Source: an uncultured Thiotrichaceae bacterium (GTDB lineage Bacteria > Pseudomonadota > Gammaproteobacteria > Thiotrichales > Thiotrichaceae). Taken from it: a DNA stretch of 5,570 bases. A program made the position numbers and the translations under genes. The notes beneath the pieces were generated by a model. The model did no database searches and was not told the origin of the DNA. It saw only the letters and a list, made by a program, of their open reading frames with translations. Positions 1-5,570 of this stretch are shown piece by piece. Each line of letters begins with the position of its first letter. Position 1 is the stretch's first letter. Where the stretch lies: the NCBI GenBank assembly GCA_902727945.1, contig CACVAV010000215.1:1-5570 (forward strand), given 5' to 3'.

Positions 1-110
1 GCCGAAAAGCCTTTCCGTCAGCACGGTGCATACATCTCTGGGTTTGCGTTATACTTTATCGTTACTAAAGCACCTTGCTGTTCAGGTACTGAACTGTGTA
101 ATTACTGTGA

Positions 111-117
111 AAGGGGG
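111..117 (+). promoter_or_regulatory. Ribosome binding site of the lectin gene
   Basis: A purine-rich AAGGGGG lies eight bases before the ATG at 126, a normal Shine-Dalgarno position. It fixes the start of the lectin gene, and the signal peptide that follows directly agrees. Further upstream, TATACT at 50-55 could be a -10 element, but I see no convincing -35 box at the right distance, so I do not call a promoter. Confidence 0.75.
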
Positions 118-125
118 AATTACTT

Positions 126-1406
126 ATGAAGTCATTTACATTGGCCGTTACGGCTATCACGATGATTCTGGCGGCGGGTACTGCTGCCTCGGATGTTGTT
201 AAAGTTGATGTTGGTTTTACACTGAACCCATTTTTTCTGCGGGTGGCCTGTAATGAAATTGCTGCCGAACGTGGTGGAACGGTCGTTAAATCAGAACGCT
301 CCGGTGAAGATAAAACCGGTGTGTGCCATATAGATATTCCGCGTAGGAATGTTACGTTTACGCCCACTCCGGGTATTGTTGCTACACCCGGCGGGGTCGT
401 GCGGCAACCTGAGCGTCCTCCTGTCCGGCAAACTACACCAAGACCTCCCCGGGCTAAACTAGAAATGGTTGAGACCGGACGTTTATGGAGTAAGGCACAT
501 GCCACAGAACGTTGTCAGGCTTTAGCTACCCGGAAAGATGCCACGTGGACAGGTGTTTGGGAAAAGCATGATGCTAATAACAAAGCGAAGTGTCAGCTAA
601 GGTTTAAACCCGCATTTGTGGTGAAAGCGATAAGCACGGGCAAGATCTGGAGTGATGAGCATGCTAAACGGCGTTGTAGTCGCTTAGCCGAAAGAAATGA
701 TGGTACCTGGTCGGGCGTCTGGCGTGATTCACCTGACGGTGAACGAGGTAGTGTTTGTATGATCAACGTTGTAAACACGGATAAACCCACTCGCCAGACC
801 GCACCCGTCGATCAACCGACTACAGGCTCTCAATTCAGGAGTGTTCGTAATGTGAAGGCCGGCGCAATCTGGGATGGTGATCATGCGGAACGCAAATGCC
901 CGGTAGTGGCCCAAAATGTTAAAGGTACCTGGACCCGGCGTTGGAGCAAAACGGGGCCGGGCAATGAATCAGTCTGTGAGGTCAGATTCAGTAATTTAAG
1001 CCCTGAGCCAACAGTTCCGCCACCTACCCAAACACCAGGCAATACCCGTACCCGCAATGTCGCCGCCGGGCCGATTTGGGATGATCGGCAGGCTGAAAGC
1101 AAGTGTCCTGTGATTGCGGCTAACAACGAGGCGAAGTGGACAGGTAATTGGACGAAGACCGGCCCTGGTAATACTTCAGTGTGTGAAATCAGCGTCGTGG
1201 TATCGACAAACACGACGCAAGCACCGGTAAGCCAATCCAATTCGTCTACCGTCCGTGAAGTGGCTGCGGGTGGTATCTGGGATCAGGCGCAAGCTAATAG
1301 TAAGTGTCCGGTGATCGCCGCCAATAATAAGGCCAGGTGGACGGGCCGCTGGCGTAAAATAAGCGTAAACAACGATGCGGTCTGCGAGATTGATACGCGC
1401 ATTTAA
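126..1406 (+). CDS. Secreted multi-module MVL-like (mannan-binding) lectin
   Basis: Predicted exported carbohydrate-binding protein of 426 residues. Residues 1-22 form a signal peptide (basic start, hydrophobic core, Ala/Ser-rich end with cleavage near 20-22). Six modules of about 50 residues follow, at roughly 23-72, 113-160, 164-215, 239-288, 309-358 and 376-426. Modules 2-6 share a G-x-[IL]-W segment, a Cys twelve residues after its Gly, a W-[TS]-x-x-W segment eleven residues after that Cys, and a second Cys 26-27 residues after the first. This matches the tandem repeat of Microcystis viridis lectin MVL (AGPLW...FTGQW...MSV), which binds the Man-GlcNAc core of N-glycans. MVL itself has no Cys at these two positions, so here each module probably has its own disulfide, fitting periplasmic or extracellular folding. 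Pro/Thr/Ser-rich linkers separate most modules; modules 2 and 3 are nearly adjacent. Module 1 keeps both Cys but lacks the tryptophans. No membrane anchor or sorting signal is visible. The fold assignment is fairly secure; ligand and role (adhesion, polysaccharide binding, defence) are unknown. It appears monocistronic. Confidence 0.8.
   Translation: MKSFTLAVTAITMILAAGTAASDVVKVDVGFTLNPFFLRVACNEIAAERGGTVVKSERSGEDKTGVCHIDIPRRNVTFTPTPGIVATPGGVVRQPERPPVRQTTPRPPRAKLEMVETGRLWSKAHATERCQALATRKDATWTGVWEKHDANNKAKCQLRFKPAFVVKAISTGKIWSDEHAKRRCSRLAERNDGTWSGVWRDSPDGERGSVCMINVVNTDKPTRQTAPVDQPTTGSQFRSVRNVKAGAIWDGDHAERKCPVVAQNVKGTWTRRWSKTGPGNESVCEVRFSNLSPEPTVPPPTQTPGNTRTRNVAAGPIWDDRQAESKCPVIAANNEAKWTGNWTKTGPGNTSVCEISVVVSTNTTQAPVSQSNSSTVREVAAGGIWDQAQANSKCPVIAANNKARWTGRWRKISVNNDAVCEIDTRI
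464..1403 (+). repeat. Five tandem MVL-like modules within the lectin gene
   Basis: Five coding repeats (protein residues about 113-160, 164-215, 239-288, 309-358, 376-426) carry paired cysteines at residues 130/156, 184/211, 258/284, 327/353 and 394/420. The first Trp is at residues 121, 175, 249, 318 and 385. The W-x-x-x-W pairs are at 141/145, 195/199, 269/273, 338/342 and 405/409. The last three are closest to one another and share a KCP[VI][VI]A segment. The repeats are clear at protein level but strongly diverged at synonymous sites, so they are old duplications and not recent DNA repeats. Confidence 0.85.
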
Positions 1407-1426
1407 GGTGTAAAGTAAAATCTTCC

Positions 1427-1450
1427 GCGCCCCCTTTTCAAAGGGGGTGC
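1427..1450. terminator. Hairpin terminator between convergent genes
   Basis: A ten-base-pair stem (1427-1436 with 1441-1450, one G-T pair) closes a four-base loop; its core is CCCCC against GGGGG. It lies 20 bases after the lectin stop codon and 21 bases past the stop of the opposing membrane-GGDEF gene. Read on the minus strand, the stem is followed by a moderately T-rich stretch containing TTTT. On the plus strand no T-run follows. It may serve both genes, but the better intrinsic terminator is for the minus-strand gene. Confidence 0.65.
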
Positions 1451-1471
1451 TGGATGCCTTCCAGTAAAGTC

Positions 1472-2779
1472 TTATGAAGTGGAGTTTGTTGCACGTAATA
1501 ATGAATGAGGGTCAGAAAAGACGGGTATCAGCGGATTTTCTGATTGGGACGCATGCCAGTGTTGCGAGGGTTTGTGCTGGTTTGGATTGGTTTCGTGACC
1601 ACACCTATCACGCCGTAAATCAATCGGTGTATAAGATTGTTGTTCTTGAAATTTAGCACGTTCTAATGCCTGTTCAGCATATTCTAATAAACTTGCCGGA
1701 GATGACATGGTCGCATGGTGTTTGCTGTCGGCGTTGCGCATAACGGGGACACAAGACGATACGCCAACCGCAACAGTAATCATCCGACTTTCATCCAGCG
1801 GGTTAGACAACTTCGCCTCTTCCACCTTAAGTTGCAAGCGTTTTGCTACTTTCCGGGCATTCTCCTCTTCAGTTCCCGGCAATAAAGCGACGAAATGCGC
1901 CCTGTCATGATGCCCCAGCGTATCTGCACTGCGTTTTGCCACTGACTTGAGGCACCCGGCGACTGCACTCAGGTATTGTCGGCTTTCCGCTGTGTCCAGC
2001 AGGCATTGGATTTCCCGAAAACCATTAATCTCTACCAAAATCAATGAAAGTGGTTGCTGGTCTCTGGCAGAACGCCGCCATTCTCTCTTAAACGCCTGTT
2101 CAAAATACTTGCTGCTCATTAATTTAGTCACAGGATCTACCGGAAGCTGTTCAATCAGCGATTTTTCCTTGGTAAACAAATGTTTGAGTATCTGCGTAAA
2201 AAACTGTGTCATTAGTGCCGCCGTAGCTGCAAATGCCAGCACAATAAAACACAGCAGGTTTGTTGTTAAGTTATCCTGTAGTGCGAACATTAAAGTAACG
2301 GGCAACAACAGTAGCGTTAGCTGTAAATAAAATTCGAGAGGGAAAACAATCGATACCGGCCAGACCGATAGCGTAATCACCATTAACAGGCAGAGATGGA
2401 TGACCTGAATCAATGGATCTTCACTAAACAAAAACATACCCGACATACCCCAGACAGCGCACAGCAGAATGGTTGTCAGGCGATAGCGAACTAATTGTTC
2501 CTGCCTTAGCCGGTCTTTTTTGATGCGTTGGTATTTATTTAATTTACTCTTCATTAGCCAGCTGCCTACTGCCAGTAGGGAAATAGCCATAAGCCAAACC
2601 AAAATACCCACTCCCGCTACAGCATTTGTTGTCCACAGTAACAGGCCAAGCAACATTGCAGCCAGCACGTGTAGCCAGAAGTAAAACGAGCCATACTGAT
2701 TCAGGAAAAATAATTGTTCGTGCTGATCTGAGAGTACAGAAGCGACGCTATCAACAAAATTTTTAGTATGATTTTTCAT
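1472..2779 (-). CDS. Six-helix membrane protein with degenerate GGDEF domain (probable c-di-GMP receptor)
   Basis: 435 residues. A short cytoplasmic start is followed by six predicted membrane helices (about 32-50, 53-75, 101-118, 122-145, 148-167, 172-196). A very basic loop at 77-100 places the N-terminus and the C-terminal domain in the cytoplasm. Residues about 210-380 have the GGDEF (diguanylate cyclase) fold: DPVTKL entry, an ALLPGT strand after the motif position, ITVAVGVSS, and LLEYAEQALERAK near the end. The catalytic features are lost: the GG(D/E)EF position reads DRAHF (292-296), the metal-binding DxD reads E250-I-N252, and the substrate-binding IND reads IQC (257-259). It should therefore not make c-di-GMP. 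R283-S-A-D286 lies exactly five residues before the motif, as in the product-binding I-site of PleD, so a c-di-GMP-sensing role is likely by analogy with PelD and PopA. A His-rich tail follows (381-435). The start is fixed by an in-frame TAA nine bases upstream; no clear Shine-Dalgarno is seen. I do not recognise the membrane domain as a named MASE family. Confidence 0.85.
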   Translation of the reverse strand: MKNHTKNFVDSVASVLSDQHEQLFFLNQYGSFYFWLHVLAAMLLGLLLWTTNAVAGVGILVWLMAISLLAVGSWLMKSKLNKYQRIKKDRLRQEQLVRYRLTTILLCAVWGMSGMFLFSEDPLIQVIHLCLLMVITLSVWPVSIVFPLEFYLQLTLLLLPVTLMFALQDNLTTNLLCFIVLAFAATAALMTQFFTQILKHLFTKEKSLIEQLPVDPVTKLMSSKYFEQAFKREWRRSARDQQPLSLILVEINGFREIQCLLDTAESRQYLSAVAGCLKSVAKRSADTLGHHDRAHFVALLPGTEEENARKVAKRLQLKVEEAKLSNPLDESRMITVAVGVSSCVPVMRNADSKHHATMSSPASLLEYAEQALERAKFQEQQSYTPIDLRRDRCGHETNPNQHKPSQHWHASQSENPLIPVFSDPHSLLRATNSTS

Positions 2780-3044
2780 AGATTTTTTTTATTAAGATCT
2801 GATTATTAGTAGTGCGCATGCCTCGTACATCCCGCACCGTTTCAATTTTTTTACAGATAGCCCACATGAACCTGCCTAAGATTCAAGCGAAACACTACCA
2901 CACATCGAAATCAATTAAAAGCCTGTAACTTAAAATTTTAAAAAGTGATATATTTCCAATATGTTAATAGCAAGACCCGTATAATTTAAGCTTAAGATAT
3001 TGATTATTAAATATTTTATTTAAGTAAAACTATCAAAGCCAAAC

Positions 3045-3054
3045 TGCCCGGGCA
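3045..3054. promoter_or_regulatory. GC-rich palindrome, possible operator or enhancer site
   Basis: TGCCCGGGCA is a perfect ten-base palindrome standing out in AT-rich DNA. It lies about 125 bases upstream of the sigma-54-like element, within the usual range of an activator binding site for that type of promoter. That it binds a regulator is inference. Confidence 0.25.
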
Positions 3055-3179
3055 AATGTAATGATCATGAAAATGGTCAATAGCCAACGGCTTGCCTTCC
3101 TGAAAAAATCACACTATAGTTATAAATACCATCAATATAATGATATCTTGGACTCACTGAAAATTATTCTCTGTTCACA

Positions 3180-3195
3180 TGGCACGCATTTTGAC
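3180..3195 (+). promoter_or_regulatory. Candidate sigma-54 promoter of the PAS-GGDEF-EAL gene
   Basis: TGGCACG at 3180-3186 matches the sigma-54 -24 element exactly. After four bases it is followed by TTGAC, where the -12 element TTGCA/T is expected. Spacing of the -24 GG to the -12 position is correct; the usual GC reads GA, one mismatch at an important base. Transcription would begin near 3206, leaving about 110 untranslated bases. A sigma-70 reading also exists, since 3191-3196 is a perfect TTGACA, but the nearest good -10 (TATACT, 3224-3229) is 27 bases away, too far. Confidence 0.35.
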
Positions 3196-3316
3196 AGACA
3201 CCTTTCATCCCATCTTCATTAATTATACTTTTGGAACAACAAAGCGTTTTGGTACTGAAAACTTGCTTTAGACCAAAACACTGAAAGGCAACCCGACAGA
3301 TAATGGGACTCATGTC

Positions 3317-5479
3317 ATGTCTATTAATATTTATCTTGATCACAACTTAAATGTTGTGTCCATCAGGGGTGATCTGTGGGGCGAATTTAACCCAACCTTG
3401 GTATCAGTAGGCAGCAACCTCGATTATATTGCGCCTGATCTTGCCGCTGAAGTTCGGGCGCTCATTGCATCAGATGAGCAAAGCTCGCCCTTCTCCAGAA
3501 GTGTCAGCGCATCGGTAAAGAATATTGGTGCCTTCAGGCATTCGACCAAATCTGCCGATATGGATTGCGAGTTCTGGCAGCTGTGCCGGCCTGTCAATGA
3601 AGGTATTGTCTATTTGCTAAAGTGCAGCATGATGCACACTGATGCAAGAATGGATATTTCTGCATTGCACCTGCTTGAACAGGCTGATATCCCTTCTTTT
3701 GGTGTGTTGCAGCTGGATGAAAACTGGAACACAACTTACGTCAGTAGAACATTCACGGACATTATGGGTTATGGTTTCCAGGATGTAGCAAACCGGGACT
3801 GGACTGTGATGTTGGCTGATGATGATGTTGAGTCGTTCACACAAGACCTCTACAAAACTACTACTTCAGACGAATCATTCCAGCAAGACCTCAGAGTCAT
3901 AAAAAAAACGGGCACCACCGGCTGGGTGAGCGTACATTATAAGAAGGTCTATGATGCCAATCGGGCTTGCCTCAATTATTTACTCATTTTTCTCGACATC
4001 GATAGCCAACGGCGCAATCAGGATCAATTACGGGCGATGGCGGAGCACGATCAGCTAACCGGCCTGGGAAATCGTTATGCGCTTGAGCAACAAATAGAAA
4101 ACCAAATCCGCCAACTGCATCCGGATGGTCAGTTCCATTTAATGTACCTTGACCTTGATGGGTTTAAGGCGGTCAATGATGGTTACGGTCACTCCGTAGG
4201 TGATCAGTTACTGCGTTCGGTCGCTGAACGACTTAACAAGCTATGTACCAGGAATGACTTTATTGCGCGTCTTGGTGGCGATGAGTTTGCCATCCTGCAT
4301 ACCCGATCGAGCCGGTTTCGCATTGATCAGTTAGTGAAAGAGCTGCTGTCTACCGTTGCCGCACCTTACAAACTGGTGAAATTCGCGGAAGAATCTTATA
4401 TTTCATGCAGCATTGGCATCGTCGCCGTTTCTGCTGAAAGCATCCCCTACGCGCATACATTGCAACAGTCGCAGGTTAAGTCAATTGTAGACCGCTTGCT
4501 GAGTCAGGCGGACACCGCAATGTATGATGCAAAATCAGCAGGGCGCAATACATACAGCTTCTATGTTGAGTATATGAATAAGCAAGATCAGCTTAATCTA
4601 AAACTCAACAATGCTTTACACCGTGCACTCGACCTGGAAGAGTTTCAATTACATTATCAGCCACAATGGTGTTTAAAGAATAATCGAATTTATGGTTACG
4701 AGGCGCTCATCCGCTGGCCGTCTTCAACCGCAAGCCCATCAGAATTTATTCCAATTGCTGAAAATAATGGACTAATGGGCGCTTTGGGGCGTTGGTTGAT
4801 TGAAAAATCTTTTTCAGACCATGCCAAGCTTTCAAGAGCCTACCAAAAACGTAACTGGCGTGATAAAGTGCCAAAAAACCAGCAGGTTCTGCCTCAACTT
4901 TCGATTAATATTTCTCCTATACAATTCAGAGATCACAGATTAGTCGATTTTATAGAGAAAGGTTTAATCAAACATGGCATACCGGCAAAGAGTGTAACGC
5001 TGGAAATTACAGAAAGCCTCTTGATCACCGATCACATTGAAATTGATAAGCGCCTGAATCTGCTTAAAAAACTAGGATTAAAAATTGCTCTTGATGATTT
5101 TGGCACGGGCTATTCTTCATTATCTAATCTTCACGAGTTCCCTATTGATATTATAAAAATTGACCGAAGTTTTGTGAGTAACCTTGAACAATATGAATCA
5201 CAACAAATTGTTAAAGCCATTCTTCAGTTAGGCAAAGTACTAAAAAAATATGTTGTGATTGAGGGAGTCGAAACTAAAGGGCAATATGATTTCTGTCAAC
5301 TCGAAAGCGAAGCCATTCTACAGGGATGGTTAATTTCTCAGGCGCTACCATTTATTGAAATTGAACGGTTCATTACCAATGAGAGGTCTACGTGGCAATT
5401 CGGAACAAAGGACGAACTCCACTTGAAATCATCGCTGAAAAAGCACCAATACACGAGACTGACACACAGCAGCCACTGA
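3317..5479 (+). CDS. PAS-GGDEF-EAL cyclic-di-GMP synthase/phosphodiesterase
   Basis: 720-residue soluble signalling enzyme with no membrane helix. Order: an N-terminal PAS-like segment (about 1-110), a PAS domain (about 115-235, with FGVLQLD, MGYGFQDV and a TTGWVSVHYKKVYD core), GGDEF (about 240-417) and EAL (about 428-685), then a variable tail. The cyclase has D279 and D281, N287 and GGDEF at 320-324, so c-di-GMP synthesis from two GTP looks possible. It lacks the RxxD inhibitory site (TRND at 311-314). The phosphodiesterase has E462 (EAL), N531, E563, D593-D594, K614, E649 and Q669, the residues known to bind metal and substrate in active EAL enzymes, so hydrolysis to pGpG is also expected. 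A basic insertion at about 507-525 precedes the SINISP strand. The ATG at 3317 is the only in-frame ATG, GTG or TTG after an upstream TAG (3269-3271); its ribosome site (GGGA, 3305-3308) is weak. It probably forms an operon with the overlapping downstream gene. The net activity and the PAS ligand cannot be read from the sequence. Confidence 0.93.
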   Translation: MSINIYLDHNLNVVSIRGDLWGEFNPTLVSVGSNLDYIAPDLAAEVRALIASDEQSSPFSRSVSASVKNIGAFRHSTKSADMDCEFWQLCRPVNEGIVYLLKCSMMHTDARMDISALHLLEQADIPSFGVLQLDENWNTTYVSRTFTDIMGYGFQDVANRDWTVMLADDDVESFTQDLYKTTTSDESFQQDLRVIKKTGTTGWVSVHYKKVYDANRACLNYLLIFLDIDSQRRNQDQLRAMAEHDQLTGLGNRYALEQQIENQIRQLHPDGQFHLMYLDLDGFKAVNDGYGHSVGDQLLRSVAERLNKLCTRNDFIARLGGDEFAILHTRSSRFRIDQLVKELLSTVAAPYKLVKFAEESYISCSIGIVAVSAESIPYAHTLQQSQVKSIVDRLLSQADTAMYDAKSAGRNTYSFYVEYMNKQDQLNLKLNNALHRALDLEEFQLHYQPQWCLKNNRIYGYEALIRWPSSTASPSEFIPIAENNGLMGALGRWLIEKSFSDHAKLSRAYQKRNWRDKVPKNQQVLPQLSINISPIQFRDHRLVDFIEKGLIKHGIPAKSVTLEITESLLITDHIEIDKRLNLLKKLGLKIALDDFGTGYSSLSNLHEFPIDIIKIDRSFVSNLEQYESQQIVKAILQLGKVLKKYVVIEGVETKGQYDFCQLESEAILQGWLISQALPFIEIERFITNERSTWQFGTKDELHLKSSLKKHQYTRLTHSSH
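5381..5386 (+). promoter_or_regulatory. Internal ribosome binding site deciding a GTG start
   Basis: GAGAGG lies five bases before the GTG at 5392, inside the end of the GGDEF-EAL gene. The downstream frame is closed by a TGA at 5380-5382, so this GTG is the first usable start. The next in-frame ATG falls after the CheB active-site motif. Together these fix the start of the downstream gene and indicate translational coupling. Confidence 0.75.
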
Positions 5480-5570
5480 TCAATCTTGTGGGTATAGGTG
5501 CTTCCGCCGGAGGGCTGGAAGCGCTACAAACCTGGTTTAATCACATGCCGGCTAATACCGGTGCATCTTT
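5392..5570 (+). CDS. CheB-type methylesterase, probable CheB-CheR hybrid (5' part only)
   Basis: Only the first 59 codons are present; the gene runs off the window. After about 30 variable residues comes LVGIGASAGGLEAL (residues 32-45), the nucleotide-fold-like start of the CheB methylesterase domain, with S38 as the expected catalytic serine. It continues into TWFNHMPANTGASF. A CheB domain at the very N-terminus with no receiver domain, together with the AS-AGGLEAL and HMPA wording, is typical of long hybrids in which CheB is followed by a CheR methyltransferase and PAS domains, often ending in a kinase or GGDEF module. Here only the CheB beginning is seen; the rest is inferred from the family. 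It overlaps the GGDEF-EAL gene by 88 bases in a different frame and should be co-translated with it. A stand-alone CheB esterase is the alternative. Confidence 0.85.
   Translation, partial: MAIRNKGRTPLEIIAEKAPIHETDTQQPLINLVGIGASAGGLEALQTWFNHMPANTGAS

Larger units (their letters stand above)
2780..3316. other. AT-rich divergent intergenic region
   Basis: This 537-base gap separates the divergent starts of the degenerate-GGDEF gene and the PAS-GGDEF-EAL gene, so it should hold both promoters. It is clearly more AT-rich than the flanking genes. It contains AT palindromes at 2930-2941 and 2986-2995, a GC-rich perfect palindrome at 3045-3054, a perfect TATAAT at 3136-3141 without a matching -35 box, and a sigma-54-like element at 3180-3195. 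I see no tRNA, other structured RNA or convincing protein gene. No promoter for the minus-strand gene could be picked with confidence. Confidence 0.7.

Noticed and set aside
1..129. Open frame from the window edge ending in a TGA that overlaps the lectin ATG (ATGA)
   Set aside because: It has 42 open codons with a Cys-rich, unfamiliar product. A second frame is open here too, and a stretch this short is often open by chance. The region also holds the lectin ribosome site and a possible -10 element.
65..1240. Minus-strand open frames opposite the lectin gene
   Set aside because: They are shadows of a strongly conserved repeat-coding gene. Their apparent internal similarity only mirrors the lectin repeats.
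1474..2330. Plus-strand open frames of 60-127 codons opposite the membrane GGDEF gene
   Set aside because: They are antisense to a gene with clear domain structure, lack ribosome sites and give no recognisable protein.
2866..2928. 20-codon frame upstream of the divergent genes
   Set aside because: No ribosome site, too short, and no similarity that I recognise.
2930..2995. AT-only or HindIII-like palindromes (2930-2941 and 2986-2995) as operators
   Set aside because: Short palindromes made of A/T runs are expected by chance in DNA this AT-rich, and neither has a partner repeat.
3061..3222. 53-codon open frame in the intergenic region (starting MIMKMVNSQR)
   Set aside because: It has no Shine-Dalgarno, a His/Ser/Tyr/Lys-rich composition typical of AT-rich non-coding DNA, no recognisable domain, and it runs through the sigma-54-like element. 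A conservation test in relatives could revive it.
3191..3229. TTGACA and TATACT as a sigma-70 promoter
   Set aside because: The two hexamers are 27 bases apart; about 17 is needed. The TTGACA is better explained as part of the sigma-54-like element, or as chance.
3303..3350. 15-codon hydrophobic upstream frame (MGLMSCLLIFILITT) overlapping the start of the GGDEF-EAL gene
   Set aside because: It could be a leader peptide tuning a weakly led gene, but its own ribosome site is poorly spaced and such short frames are common by chance.

Overview
The window is bacterial and suggests a free-living, probably aquatic gammaproteobacterium. It has moderate GC, Shine-Dalgarno-led genes, a secreted cyanobacterial-type lectin, abundant cyclic-di-GMP proteins and a CheB-type hybrid. 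An Alteromonadales-like source is my best guess, from gene style only; there is no taxonomic marker here.

Layout. Positions 1-125 are a leader carrying a good ribosome binding site. Positions 126-1406 (+) encode a secreted protein built from six cysteine-paired modules. Five of these clearly resemble the mannan-binding lectin MVL of Microcystis viridis; the first is degenerate. A hairpin at 1427-1450 separates this gene from a convergent gene at 1472-2779 (-). That gene encodes a six-helix membrane protein whose cytoplasmic GGDEF domain has lost its catalytic residues but keeps an RxxD motif at exactly the inhibitory-site spacing. Positions 2780-3316 are an AT-rich divergent intergenic region with a sigma-54-like promoter candidate and short palindromes. 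Positions 3317-5479 (+) encode a soluble PAS-GGDEF-EAL protein with all catalytic motifs present in both domains. A further gene, cut by the window end, starts at a GTG at 5392 inside the end of the previous gene. It opens with the CheB methylesterase active-site motif and probably encodes a large CheB-CheR-PAS hybrid.

How they may work together. The right half looks like a small second-messenger locus. A presumed c-di-GMP-binding membrane receptor is divergent from a c-di-GMP synthesising/degrading enzyme that is translationally coupled to a CheB-type protein. The lectin on the left is in its own transcription unit and convergent to the receptor gene. A link between it (surface or polysaccharide binding) and c-di-GMP signalling is attractive but only inferred from proximity. 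The most noteworthy points are the six-module disulfide-bearing MVL-like lectin, the dead GGDEF with a preserved I-site, and the 88-base coding overlap between the GGDEF-EAL and CheB-type genes.
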